Assembly (NCBI RefSeq): GCF_001659605.2
Contig: NC_035166.2
Location: forward strand, 20,067,225-20,131,224
DNA: 64,000 nucleotides
Source: Manihot esculenta
Lineage: Eukaryota > Streptophyta > Magnoliopsida > Malpighiales > Euphorbiaceae
Reading direction: 5' to 3'
Program-made: the position numbers and the translations under genes
In this document: positions 11,516 through 23,793 of the stretch, piece after piece
How the letters are laid out: every line of letters begins with the position of its first letter
Position numbering within the stretch: the stretch's first letter is position 1
Notes under the pieces: model-generated
The model's input: the letters and a program-made list of their open reading frames with translations, nothing else
Database searches by the model: none
Told to the model about the DNA's origin: nothing

Positions 11516-13504
11516 TGTAATACCCGGCTAGAGTCCGGCATCAGAATTCTATTCTCCGGTGGAATCCAAGATGTCGGAATCCTTTAGAAGGATAAGATTT
11601 ATGTTTTTCTAAAGTCTTTGAATATGTTTTAATGTGTTAAGTGTAAAAGGAAATGAGGTTTTGAAAGAAATGCACCAAGGAAGAAATGCCAAGTTCGGCC
11701 GCCGAAGGTGAAGTTCGGCTGAGTTTGGAATCACGTTAGGCCGCCGAAGGTGGTCTGGCTAGCCACCTATAAAAGGCTCTAGGTCGGTGAATGGATAAGC
11801 TTTCTTCCATTTTCACAGACAGAGGTGAGACCATGCTTTTCCTTGGGTGATCTTCATGTTTTCTTCAAATCTTTCAAAGGTTTGATGGGTTTTATATTGT
11901 TTTGAAGCTTTTGAGCAAATCAACCAAAAGTTTTGAAGTTGGAGACTTTGAGGGAGAGTTTCTCCATATCTCCACGTTGGGATCGTTTATCTTCTTGTTT
12001 GTAAGAGGTACGTGAAGATCCTGAACTTCTTTTCATGTTTTATGAAGGTTTTATGGAGTTTTATGGGTAGAGATGCATGTTTAGGTTATGTTGAGTTTTT
12101 TGGTTGATTTGTGGTCAAAGCATGTATATGTGTTTAGTTGTGATGTTTGTTGGGGTTTTAAGTTAGTTTTGGACCCCTTTGTGCCTATACTTGAGTATAT
12201 GCAGGTTGTGGAAGTTTGGGTTGCATGCTTGTGTGAAGTTGGGTGAGTTTGCTTGAAGCAGAGCAGGGTTCTGCCTTACTGGCAAACCCAGTTTCGGCCG
12301 CCGAAGGAAGGTTCGGCCGCCGAACATGCTAAGGAGGTGGTTTCGGCTGCCTAAGCTTGCCCCCGAAAGTTTGGACTTTCGGCTCTGGAGGGGGGTTTCG
12401 GCCGCCGAAGGTGCCGCCGAAGGTTAGGGACTTTCGTCTCTGGAGAGGACTTTCGGCAGCCGAAGTGCCGCCGAAAGTGCTTGAGTTTCGGCTCTGGAAG
12501 GGACTTTCGGCCGCCGAACCTGCCGCCGAAAGTGCCCTGTCCAGCCCTCTTTTACATGATTTATGTGATTGTTTTAGGATGTTTTAGGGGGTTTTTGGGG
12601 AGTTTTATAGAGTTGTTCTTGAGCTAGTTTGGTCCCTCATTTGCGTCCACCTGTGTAGGAACGGACCAGAGGAACCGAAGAGAGCAGCAGTGAGCACTGC
12701 TTCAGCGTATTCAGAGTCAGTTCAGAGTCAGCCAGAGGTGAGTGGAACTAAACTTAATGTTTTCAATTGAACAACTAAATGCTTTTAGTGTGTTCCATGC
12801 ATCATGATATGTACTAGGTTGAGTGCACTAGACTACACTAATGTGACGCATTGCAATATTCAGTGCTTGTACGGATCGGACATAGTGGATTCATTAGCCC
12901 TCGTAGTAAAGTCCTGAGGAGCCCTGAGAGGGCCGGGCACAGGGCACCCTAGGGTGCGTAATAAAGTCTTGAGGAGCTCCTTCGCGGGCCGGGCACAGTT
13001 GAGGGATTTTTGAATCAGTCCATCTGAGATGGGTGATTTACTTGTGATGTGATGCATTTCATGTGAGCATGTTTATTAACATGATTTTATTGATTCTACT
13101 CACTGGGCTATAGTAGATCATCCCTCTCCGTAATCCCAGTCTTACAGGATCAGAGGTCAGGAAAAGTTCAGCAGGGTACAGGAAGAGTAAAGAGTTTTGT
13201 AATAGCATAGTGTGGACATGTAATCTTGTAAAGAGATGTATTATATGTGAAAACCAGGCTTAACATGTATGAGTTTAACCTGTCTAGAGCAAGCTCTAGT
13301 AAGGGGTTCTGTAGTACAGAGATAGTGCATGCACAGGTTGAGCCTTGGTTCAGAGCAAAGTTTTATGTTTTTACAGAAAATGTATGATCATGTATGGGAG
13401 TTTACAGGTACACAAAGAGGATAGCAGGCTTGCTACGGGTCCCGGCGACCTTATGTCGATCTGGATCCTAGCGCCGGTAGCGGTCCGATTTTCGGGTCGT
13501 TACA
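11516..13504 (+). repeat. Element 1 3' LTR
   Basis: Same termini as the 5' LTR. It has lost about 15 bp in U3 (one palindrome) and about 85 bp near 13238. Ends at 13504, directly before the CTGAT duplication. Confidence 0.93.
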
Positions 13505-13509
13505 CTGAT

Positions 13510-13950
13510 ACCGTGGCCAGGTATACTGCTCTCGCTTCTTCCTGACTTCCTCTGACTACTCCCACTCCTGCTTCTGTCGGGAACTTCATGGCCAAGTATC
13601 TGATACTGGTCACTACCTCAAAATCGTACAAGACCGGCCTTCCCAATATGGCATTGTAGTTCAGGGGAATCTTCACTATCAGGAACACCGCATAGTGAGT
13701 CCACGCCAGAGGTGCTTCCCCAAGGGTTAGAGCCAGTTTCACCTTTCTCTCCACAGGCACTGAGACTCCTCCGATCTCTTTCACCGGGGATTGGTCCCGG
13801 ACCATCTGCTCTTCAGGTATTTTCATTTGTTGGAAGACCCTGTATGGCAATAGGTTCACCTTGCATCCATTGTCAACAAGGACCTTCCTGACTCGGTAGT
13901 TGTGGATGACGGCTTTGATAACAAGGGCATCATCGTGCGGCATCTGAATG
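13510..13950 (-). pseudogene. Tat protease fragment
   Basis: Open minus-strand frame with PHDDALVI, then VLVDNGCKVNLLP, the retropepsin active-site region (D-N-G in place of the usual D-S/T-G, a variant seen in Tat-type elements), then NYNAILGRP, a typical retropepsin C-terminal motif. Its end at 13505-13509 is in phase with the RT fragment at 4630 once element 1 is removed. Its start abuts element 2 and is not in phase with the gag fragment at 36296, so a small frameshift or deletion lies near that insertion point. Confidence 0.85.
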
Positions 13951-15424
13951 CCCTGTGTAATACCCGGCTAGACTCCGGTATCGGAATTCCTACCGTCCGG
14001 TGGAATCTTGGATGTCGGAGACCTCTAGAAGGGTAAAACCATATTTTCTTAAAATGTTTTGATGTATTTTATGGTTTTTAATGAAAATAAATTCAAGTTT
14101 TGAGTGGAGAGGGCTTTGGAGACTTTGCCAGGTTCGGCCGCCGAAAGTCATGTTCGGCCGCCGAACGTGAGGAGGTTTTGGGAGCGCTTTAGGCCTCCGA
14201 AAGCCTTGTTTGAATCAGCCAAGGTTCGGCCGCCGAACTTGCATGCGCTGTGGGGGCACGTTAGGCCGCCGAAAGGTGGTAAGGACAGCCCTATAAAAGG
14301 ACCCCATGGCCGAAATGGGCAAGCTTTTCTTCCCGTTTTCGGCCAAGGTGAGTTCTCCACCGCCCCTCCTCTGTTTTGAGCTTCTCCCTTCGAGATTTCA
14401 TGTTTTTCTTATGAGTTTTCATCTTGTTTTGAAGATTTTCGAGTTTAAAGCAAGTTTTGGAGCTTTGAGGTTCAAGAACTCAAATCTCTCCCATCTCCGA
14501 GCTAGGGTCGTTCTCCTCTCGATCTACAAGAGGTAAGGGCCGATCTTGAGCTCACTACATGTTTTTAACAAGTTTTAAGTTGATTCTTGAAGTAGAAATG
14601 CATGTGTAGGGTTTTATGAGTTTTTGGATTTATGTTGGGTTATGGACAATGTATGTTGGATTTGTGTTGTTTGATGTGTTGTAGATGGGGTTTTAGTTGG
14701 TTTGAAGCCCCTAGGAGCTTGTATGCTTGAGTATGTGTGTTGTAGAATAGGATTATGCATGATTGGAAGTTTTGGAGGCGAATGTGCTTAGAGGAGCCAA
14801 GTTTCTGCCCTTTGGCAGGAGCCAAGTTTCTGCCCTTTGGCAGAAACCAGGTTCGGCAGCCGAACATGGCTGGGGAGGCAAGCCTTTCGGCTGCCGAAGC
14901 CTGCCCCCGAAAAGAGACTTTCGTCTCTGTCTGGGACTTTCGGCCGCCGAAGGTGCCGCTGAACCTGCCTGGGTTTCAGCTCTGGAGGGACTTTCGGCCG
15001 CCGAAGGTGCCGCCGAAAGTGCCCTGTTCAGCCTTCCTTTGCATGATTTTGCATGATTGTTTTGAGGTGTTTTAGGGGGTTTTTGGGGGATGTTTTTAGA
15101 GTTATGTTCTAGTTGTTTGGTCCCTCATTTGAGTCCACCTGTGTAGGTTCGGACTCGAGGAACCGAGGACCCCAGCAGTGAGTTAGCTGCATCAGTCTTT
15201 GTAAGAGCTAGCCAAGAGGTGAGTAGAATAAACCTTTACGATTTAAAGCAAATAAATTATAAAGTTTTGAGCATGTTCATGCATCATGAATGCCATGCGA
15301 TGAATTAGGTTGTTTGCATTAGAAATCACGAATATGTTGCATTGCATTTATGATGTTGATGTGGATTGGTTATTGGATGACCCTTTAGTCCTCATATGAT
15401 ATGATGATGATACAGCATGGTATG

Positions 15425-15596
15425 GTATGGAAGTCCAGGTTGTACCCATTCTACGTCCCTGGCATTATGTAAGAGAAAGTCCAGGTTGTACCCATTCTAC
15501 GTCTCTGGCACATTGGAATGTTATGATATGTTATGTTAAGAGAAAGACCGGTTGTACCCATTCTACATCCCGGCACTTTGGAATGTAGAGGACTAT
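15425..15596 (+). repeat. LTR minisatellite of element 2, three units
   Basis: Three copies of GTCCAGGTTGTACCCATTCT followed by ACGTCCCTGGCA (the third with GACCGG ... CCCGGCA), spaced 48-65 bp. The CCAGG/CCTGG arms are complementary, and in the third unit both arms have changed together (CCGG/CCGG). The 3' LTR has the same array at about 35505-35655. Confidence 0.75.
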
Positions 15597-15656
15597 TGGT
15601 GACAATACCATCCGAGATGTGATTTGTTGTGATGTGTTGCATTACATGATGGCATG

Positions 15657-17933
15657 TGTAACACCCGGCTAGAATCCGGCACCGGAATTCTTAATGTCTG
15701 GTGGAATCTGGGGTGTTGGGATTCTATATAAGGGTAGGAATTGTGTTTTCTAAGTGTTATGATGTGGTTTAAGATTAAGGGAAGTGAGTTTTGAGTTGAA
15801 ATGACCTAAGGCAGTTGAGCCAAGTTCGGCCGCCGAAAGTAAGTTCGGCCGCCGAAAGTGTTTGGCTTCCGAAGGGAAGTTCGGCCTCGAATGTTGCATG
15901 GTCTTGCCTGTGATTGGGCAGCCGACGATGAGTTGGCTAGTGAGCTGAGTCATGTTTGTTTTGACAAGTGTTGGCCTCAGATTCTTGCCATGAATGAGCC
16001 ACGTCTTCTATGACTCCTCTGCAAGTGTTTTGAGCAGCTCATGCAGGAGTTTGCTCAGTTACCAACTTGTGAAGGTTTTGAAACAAAAAGTGAGCTTTGG
16101 AGAGTTAGTGAGGAGGTGAAGAGAGTTGAACCGTTTTCCTTTGTTGAGATCACTCACCAGGAGGTAAGTGATGTGTGGACTATGGTTTTATATGTGTTCT
16201 GAAGGTTTTATGGGAGTTGTGAAGAGAGAGATGCATGTTTAGGTTTTCAATGGGAGGTTTGCGGATATATGCATGAATATATGTTTCTGTGTTATGTTTG
16301 ATTTGTTGTTTGGGGTATTAGATAGTTTTGGACCCCTGTGATCATATACGTGAGTATATGTATGTTGAGTAGATGAGATATGCATGTTTTGAGAGCTTGA
16401 GGGGAAGGAGAAGATGGTTTGCCGATTGAAACTGAGTTCTGGATGAACTCAGGTTCGGCAGCCGAAGGTTCATTCGGCCGCCGAACCTCCTGCATGGTGA
16501 CTTGGTTGCCACAGCTTGCCCCCGAGTGTTTTTGCATGTTCGGCTCTGTTTGGGGACTTTGGCCGCCGAAGGTGCCGCCGAAGGTTAGAGACTTTCGTCT
16601 CTGGAGTATGTTTTGGCCCCCGAAACTTGCCCCCGAAAGGGTTCGGCCGCCGAAGCTTGAGATTCGGCCGCCGAAGGTGCTTGAGTTTCGTCTCTGGAGA
16701 GGACATTCGGCCGCCGAACCTGCCGCCGAAAGTGTTCTGTCCAGCTTTTCTTTTGCATGTTTTTGCATGGCTAGTTAAGTGAGTTTCAGGGGATTCTTGG
16801 GGAGTGTAATAGAGGTATTGATAAGTTAGTCTGGTCCCTCATTTGAATCTTTATGTGTTACAGACCAGAGGAACCAGAGAGAGCAGCAGTGAGTACTGCT
16901 CCAGAGGTAAACCTGCAGAGTCAGTCAGTCCAGATAGCCAGAGGTGAGTGGAACTAAACTTAACTCTTTTAAGTGACAAATGGAATGTTTTTAGCATATC
17001 TCATGCATCATGATTATACCATAGGTTGCTTGCATTAGTATTCACGACTATGTTGCATTGCATTGTTATTTGGTGATGTGAGTGAATGCTGAATGATCCA
17101 ATAGTCTCAGACAGGAAGTCCAGGAGCCTTTGACTACGCCCTGGCACGTATAGTAAAGACCAGGAGCCTTTGACTACGCCCTGGCACGTATAGCAAAGAC
17201 CAGGAGCCTTTGACTACGCCCTGGCAGTTATATAGCAAAGTCCAGGAGCCTTTGACTACGCCCTGGCAATGGTAAGTTCACAGGTGTTATATACGCATAT
17301 ACATATATGACAGGAAGACCAGGTGCTCGATTCTACGCCCTAGCACAGAGTTACTGGGACTATGTGGTGACAGGTTTACTCTTGATGTGGCTTGTCTGTG
17401 TTATGGTGCATTCCATGAGATCATATTTTACTGAGATGTTTTACTGTTCTACTCACTGGGCTATAGAGCTCATCCCACTCCCTTAACCCCAGTTTTGCAG
17501 GTTCAGTGTACAGTGTACAGGGACAGTCCAGCAGAGTGCAGAAACAGTAAAGAGATCTGTAATAGCGTAGAGTGGACATGTAATATGAAAAAGATGTAAT
17601 AGTTGTTGCTTGACCTAGTGATGTATGTTTTGTACATGATCTGTATATGTATATATGTTTTCCTGTATGTGAAAACCAGGCTTAACAGGTATGAATTAAC
17701 CCATCTAGAGCAAGCTCTAGTCAGGGATACAGAGTACATCAGTACAGAGTACAGAGATAGTGCATGCACAGGTTAAGCCTTGGTAGAAAAGAGTTTTATT
17801 TTCACTGAAAATGTATGATCATGTATGAGGTTTACAGGTATACAGAGAGTATAGCAGGCTTGCTACGGGTTCTGGCGGCCTTAAGCCGACCTGAATCCTA
17901 GCGCCGGTGACGGTCCTTTTTGGGGTCGTTACA
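15657..17933 (+). mobile_element. Solo LTR of a related family
   Basis: A 2277-bp LTR from TGTAACACCCGGCTAG to GGGGTCGTTACA, flanked by the duplication GCATG (15652-15656 and 17934-17938), with no internal region. Solo LTRs arise by recombination between the two LTRs of one element. It resembles the other Tekay-type LTRs (GCC-box palindromes, TCGGCAGCCGAAGG blocks, 'AACCAGGCTTAAC', end block) but differs at many positions and shows no clear TATAAAAG, so it belongs to a separate subfamily. Confidence 0.93.
17114..17346 (+). repeat. Minisatellite of the solo LTR, 4-5 units
   Basis: Four close copies of CCAGGAGCCTTTGACTACGC followed by CCTGGCA, spaced about 40-45 bp, then a fifth diverged copy near 17310. 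CCAGG and CCTGG form the hairpin arms. Confidence 0.8.
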
Positions 17934-18500
17934 GCATGAGATTTTAAATGTTTTATTATTCTGCTCACTGGGCTCTTGTAGCTCACCCCTTTCCCTCATC
18001 CCCCAGGATTGCAGGTACGGGCTAGACAGAGAAGTCAAGAAGAGTAAAGTCATATGTTTGTAATAGATAGAAAGGGGACATGATAAATTGTATAATGATG
18101 TAAAGTTGAATAGTCATGTTATGTATAATGATATTGAGGATTAGAAGTTGTGCTTGACCCTATGGATGTTGTTATCCCTTTTATTACATGGTCTTAGATG
18201 TTTTATCATGTAGATGTAAACCAACTCAACACATGCTATGCCACCCATTGGGGGCATTGATGAGATCCCACAGAGGGGTCAAGGTTATGATTATGACTAT
18301 GTTCAGTGCATGCACAGGTTGAGTTTGGTGTATGATAGACTGTATGAAAGAAAAGTTTTAATTTTTATGTATGTTGTTGATCATGTATGGGATTAAACAG
18401 GTTTACAGGTCACATGTCAGGCTTGCTACGGGTCCCGGCGGCCTTAAGCCGATCTGGATCCTAGCGCCGGTAGCGGTCCGATTTTCGGGTCGTTACAGAA

Positions 18501-18513
18501 TGGTATCAGAGCC
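18501..18513 (+). promoter_or_regulatory. Primer-binding site of element 2
   Basis: TGGTATCAGAGCC, initiator-Met tRNA type, three bases after the 5' LTR and followed by CTAGGTTCATATGGTCGG as in element 1. Confidence 0.92.
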
Positions 18514-18758
18514 CTAGGTTCATATGGTCGGACCTAGAGTGTCGGGCTCATAGATGTTATAGTAGGTCAAGCACAATAGGAAGATCATGTCCACTAGGAT
18601 AGGATGTGGAGTCCTGTCTTGCATGATGATGTGAAATGCCATGATTATATGCATGTGCATTAATGATATGTGATGTATGTGATGAGGATTCATGTGTGCC
18701 CACATGAACCATATGATGATAATGTTTGCTTGTTATGTGCTGCCTTTCAAAAAACAGG

Positions 18759-21700
18759 ATGAGAGGAACTCGTCGATTTGCACGATTGACTGGAGTGCCA
18801 CCTGAGGATGAGGGCATGAACGCCCGTCCTCCTACATTGCCTAGGGCAATGTCTAGTAGGTCTAACAGAGAAAGAGCAGTAAGAGACCCTAGAAGGTCTC
18901 TGGATCTGGGAAGGAGCAGATCAGTGAGGGGAACAGTTCAGGGAGGAATGTCTGAAGACATGGGGGATGATATGGATGTAGAGCAGAGGAGGGATGGCAG
19001 TCTGGGAGTTAGCATGTCAGAAGAGGGAATGGGAGAGTCCCAAGGAGGCACTCAGGCCTCGGGATTTGTTCAGCCACCCTACTACCCACACTTCTCACAA
19101 AATCCCGGGTATTCGATGGGAGGTACATCGGATTACCCTAGTTTCACCCCTTATCCCACACAGATGCCATACCCACCCTACTACCCACCATATTCACAAT
19201 ACCCAATGTATCCACCCCCACCTTACTATCCAAATCCAGCAAACCCTACCTCAGAAAATGTTGCACCACCTCCACCACCTACAAAACCAGCAGCCCCAGT
19301 TACTCAACCTTCTAGACCTAGCTCAGCCAGTGGGAGCAAGGTCAAGATAATCGACTACATGAAATTGGGTGCTCCTCAGTATGAAAAATGGGATGACCCA
19401 TTTGTGTATCTTGAAAGGGTTAAGGTGATCACAGATGAGATTGGGGCTGATGACAGTAGAGCCATTCAGATGGCCGGGTTCACGCTTAAGTGCAAGAAGG
19501 CACGAGAGTGGTTCAAGAATTATGTGAACCCGAGGGTGGACAGCATGTCTTGGGAAGAGTTTGCAAACGAGTTTGCAGGATGGGCTTTCCCAGATAGTTC
19601 AAGGGAGCTGAAGATGATAGAGTTTGAGCAGCTGAGGCAGACTGATGAGATGAGTGTAGAGGAGTTCACAGACAGATTCTTGGAGCTGTTGCCATTTGCA
19701 GGGCAAAATCTTGACTTGGACCAGAAAAGGTCAAGGAGGTATATCATGAAACTCCACTCCAGATATTCCTCCTTGATCCAGTCAGCAGATAGGGAGAGCT
19801 TCCATGCCATAGTGGATATGGCCCGAAAAATGGAGGCCAGTGCCATCGTTCAGGGAACAGTCAGACAGTCTGTGGCACAGCCTTCTGGTTCCAAGACCCC
19901 AGGCTCTTCTTCTCTGAGTGCAGCAGCTTTAGGCAGCAAAAAGTGGAGTAACACCACTAGGAAGCCCAAGAAGAACAAGTTTTGGAACAAGGTCAAGTCT
20001 AGTCTGGGACTAGGGAGTGGCTCGAGCTCTGGTGCGGATAATGCAGTTTGTGCAAAGTGTAGTAGGCCACACAGGGGAGTTTGCCGGGCTGGGACAACAG
20101 CCTGCTTCAGATGCGGGCAAGAGGGACACATGGCTCGGGAGTGTCCTAGGGCAGCTTTTGGAGCACAGTCTCAGCAGACAGCTTCTGGTAGTGTGGCTCA
20201 GCCAGCAGCTCCAGCCGTGACTCAGGCTAGTGGCAGAGGCAGAGGGAGAGGGGCAGCCTCTTCTTCAGCGGGTTTCAGAGGTGAAGGTCCATCAGCTCCA
20301 GCACGGATCTTCACGATGACTCAACAGGAGGCAGATGCATCTAACACCGTGGTGGCAGGTAATTTAGTCATTGGTTGTTCAGATGTGTATGCCTTGATGG
20401 ACCCTGGTGCATCTCATTCTTTTATTGCTCCCAGAGCCGTCCAGAGGTTGGGGTTGATGATCTCTGAGTTAGAGTGTTCTCTCTGGGTCAGTGGACCCAA
20501 GTGTGATCCATCAGTGGCAGAGTCAGTCTGCCAATGTAGTCCTGTGTTTGTTGAGGGAAGATGCTTGTCCGCCGACCTTGTGGTTCTAGACTTGACAGAT
20601 TTTGACGTCATTCTAGGGATGGATTGGTTATCTACCCATGATGCTACCTTGGACTGCAGGGACAAGGTAGTCAGGTTCAGAGGTCAGGATGGGTCAGAGG
20701 TTGTCTTCAGGGGAGACAGGAGGGGTACACCTAGAGGTCTGATATCAGCTCTTCAGGCTCGTAGGTTGCTTAGGAAGGGATGTCAGGGGTATTTGGCTCA
20801 TGTGAGAGAGCTCAGCAGTCAGGTTAGAGAACCCGCCTCGGTGCCAGTGGTTAAAGAGTTTATAGACGTCTTCCCAGACGAGCTGCCAGGTTTACCACCT
20901 GCTAGGGAGATAGAGTTTGAGATAGAACTGATGCCTGGAACCCGACCGATCTCTATCCCTCCCTACAGGATGGCACTAGCAGAATTGAAAGAGTTGAAAG
21001 AACAGTTGCAAGAGCTAGTAGAAAAGGGCTTCATCCGACCGAGCACCTCACCTTGGGGTGCACCAATCTTGTTTGTCAGAAAGAAGGATGGATCCCTTAG
21101 GCTTTGTATCGACTACAGGCAGTTGAACAAAGTCACTACCAAGAATAAATACCCATTGCCAAGGATCGACGATCTATTCGACCAGCTAGCAGGAGCGGGT
21201 TGTTTCTCCAAAATAGATCTGAGATCTGGGTATCATCAGTTGAGGATTAGAGAAGAAGATGTGCCAAAGACAGCTTTTAGGACCAGATATGGGCATTTTG
21301 AGTTCCTTGTAATGCCGTTCGGGTTAACCAACGCCCCTGCAGCATTCATGGATCTCATGAACATAATGTTTAGCCAATACCTGGACCACTTTGTTATTGT
21401 CTTCATAGATGATATCTTAGTGTATTCCAGGAATACAGAGGAGCATGCCCATCATCTGAGGTTGGTTCTGCAGACCTTGAGGGAACATGGCTTGTATGCC
21501 AAGTTCTCCAAGTGTGAGTTCTGGCTGAGGAGCATCTCATTCTTGGGGCATGTAGTGTCAGAGAATGGGATAGAGGTGGACCCCAAGAAAGTGGAAGCTG
21601 TAGCTAACTGGCCTAGACCCACTTCAGTGACAGAAATCAGGAGTTTCTTGGGTTTGGCAGGTTACTACAGGAGGTTCGTTCAGGACTTCTCGAAAATAGC

Positions 21701-22360
21701 AGCTCCTCTGACCAGGTTGACCAGGAAGAATCAGAAGTTTGTGTGGACCGACCAGTGCGAAGAGAGTTTTGAAGAGCTTAAGAAGAGGTTGACTTCAGCA
21801 CCAGTGTTAGCTCTGCCATCTAGTGATGAAGACTTTACAGTCTTTTGTGATGCGTCCTGTGTGGGACTGGGTTGTGTACTAATGCAGAATGAAAGGGTAA
21901 TTGCTTATGCTTCTAGACAGCTGAAGAAGCACGAGTTAAATTACCCCATGCATGATCTAGAGATGGCAGCAGTAATCTTTGCACTCAAGATGTGGAGGCA
22001 CTACCTCTATGGGGTAAAATGTGAGATCTTTACAGATCATAAGAGCCTGCAGTACATCCTGAGTCAAAAAGATTTGAACTTGAGACAGAGGAGATGGGTA
22101 AAGCTGCTGAGTGACTATGATTGCAAGATTCAGTATCATCTGGGTAAGGCGAATGTCGTGGCAGACGCCCTAAGCCGGAAGTCACTAGGCAGTCTATCCC
22201 ACATTACGGCGGAAAGGAGACCAGTGGTGAAGGAGTTTTACAAGCTCATTGAGGAAGGGCTACAGATGGAGTTGTCTGGTACAGGTGCTTTAGTGGCCCA
22301 GATGAGAGTGACACCTGTGTTTCTGGAGCATGTGGCTCAGAAACAGCATGAGGACCCAGA
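18759..22360 (+). CDS. Element 2 gag-pol, N-terminal part (cut in integrase)
   Basis: The start at 18759 ([10 protein letters not shown]) is chosen because elements 1 and 3 begin at the same residue. An upstream in-frame ATG at 18726 is not conserved. The open frame encodes gag with a Tyr/Pro-rich region, a capsid-like domain and a CCHC knuckle ([14 protein letters not shown]), protease (MDPGASHSF), RT (FIDDILVYS), RNase H and the beginning of integrase. At 22360 it is cut inside codon GAG by element 3 and reaches a stop in its LTR at 22374. The remainder is at 32544-33927, in phase once the CCAGA duplication is discounted. Together they would give 1661 residues with no stop. Confidence 0.93.
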
Positions 22361-22537
22361 TGTAATACCCGGCTAGACTCCGGTATCGGAATTCCTACCG
22401 TCCGGTGGAATTTGGGTGTCGGATACCTCTAGAAGGGTAAAAGCATGTTTTTATAAAATGTTTTCATGTATTTTAATGTTTTAAGTATGATTTTAAATAA
22501 ATTTTTGCATGAAAATTCTTTAAGGAAAAAACTCAGG

Positions 22538-22663
22538 TTCGGCCGCCGAAACTCACTTTCGGCCGCCGAACATGCATGGACTTTGGGAGGCACGTTAGGC
22601 CCCCGAAAGTCTAAGTGAGGGAAGTGCAGGTTCGGCCGCCGAACCTTATGTTCGGCCGCCGAA
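22538..22663 (+). promoter_or_regulatory. U3 cluster of GCC-box palindromes
   Basis: Four copies of TTCGGCCGCCGAA, each a TTCGGC/GCCGAA inverted repeat around one base and containing GCCGCC, the core of the GCC box bound by ethylene-response (ERF) factors. They lie 55-180 bp upstream of the TATA box. ERF binding is inferred only from the core motif. The 3' LTR has the same cluster at 30449-30574. Confidence 0.5.
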
Positions 22664-22717
22664 CATTGCATGGATGCGGAGGCACATTCGGCCCCCGAAC
22701 GTGGCCTGGCCAGCCAC

Positions 22718-22725
22718 TATAAAAG
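22718..22725 (+). promoter_or_regulatory. LTR TATA box of element 3
   Basis: TATAAAAG, also at 30629-30636 in the 3' LTR. A transcription start near 22750 is inferred. Confidence 0.72.
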
Positions 22726-23793
22726 GGTCCCCTTGGTCCGCACGGGCGAGCTTTTTCTCTCCCATTGTCGGCCAAGGTGAGTCTCCACCGTTCCTCCCTC
22801 GATCTTGAGTGTTTCCTCTAGATCTTTCATGGTTTTAACAAGTTTATAACCTTGTTTTGAAGATTTGTGAGCTTTGAGCAAGCTTTGAGTGCTTGGAGGT
22901 TCAAAGAGCTTAATCTCTCCATCTCCAAGCTAGGATCGCTTTCCTCTCGTTTCTTCAAGAGGTAAGGGTCGATCTTGAACCCTTTTTATGTTTTAAACAA
23001 GTTTTAAGTAAGATCTATGGGTAGAAATGCATGTTAGGACATATGTTGAGTTTATGGGTTTTGATGAAGTTTGAGCAATGTAGCTTGTTTGTGTGTGAAT
23101 GAAGTGTTGTAGATGGGGTATATGCATGTTTGAGACCCCTAGGAACTTGTATGCGTGTTTTGGTTGAGAAATATGCATGATCTATGGTTTTGGGAGGCAG
23201 GAGGTTCATTTGAACCAAGTTTCTGCCGTTTGGCAGAAACCAGGTTCGGCAGCCGAAGGGAGTTTCGGCCGCCGAACCCCTCTTGTGAAGGCAGCTTTCG
23301 GCTGCCGAAGGTGCCCCCGAAAAGAGACTTTCGTCTCTGTCTGGCACTTTCGGCCGCCGAAGGTGCCGCCGAACCTAGCTGAGTTTCGTCTCTGTCCAGG
23401 ACTTTCGGCCGCCGAAAGTGCCGCCGAAGGTGCCCTGTTCAGCCGTTTCATGCATATTTTCTGTGATGTTTTCATGATGTTTTAGGGGGTTTTTGGGGGA
23501 TATATTAGAGTTGTGTTTATATATGTTTGGTCCCTCATTGGAGTCCACCTGTGTAGGTTCGGACCCGAGGAACCGAGGACCCCAGCAGTGAGTGAGCTGC
23601 TTCAGTGTCTGGACAGAGCTAGCCAGAGGTGAGTGGAAACAAGCTTAATGTTTTAAATCAAATAACTGAATGGTTTGGGCATGCTTCACGCATCATGATG
23701 ATATGTAATAGGCTGATTGCATTAGTACACGAATATGTCGCATTGCATTTTATTTTGTGGTTGTGGGTGAATGCTGTATGATCCAATTAGTCC

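Larger units (their letters stand above)
4636..13504 (+). mobile_element. Element 1: decayed Tekay-type chromovirus
   Basis: Complete LTR retrotransposon flanked by the 5-bp duplication CTGAT (4631-4635 and 13505-13509), inserted in the protease-RT linker of the Tat host. Order: LTR, initiator-Met primer site, gag-PR-RT-RH-IN-chromodomain, polypurine tract, LTR. The LTRs differ in length (2082 and 1989 bp) and by several substitutions, and the coding region has five stops and a deletion of about 455 bp. It is older than elements 2 and 3 and not autonomous. Confidence 0.95.
13956..18497 (+). repeat. Element 2 5' LTR, interrupted
   Basis: LTR sequence occupies 13956-15656 and 17939-18497. The solo LTR and its duplicated GCATG lie between. 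TATAAAAG is at 14292-14299. Relative to the 3' LTR it lacks one 20-bp step between two GCC-box palindromes (near 14234) and has a 24-bp tandem duplication at about 14796-14843. Confidence 0.93.

Noticed and set aside
18726..18758. Upstream ATG of the element 2 gag-pol frame
   Set aside because: The 11 extra residues are not conserved. All three elements share MRGTRR at the later ATG.
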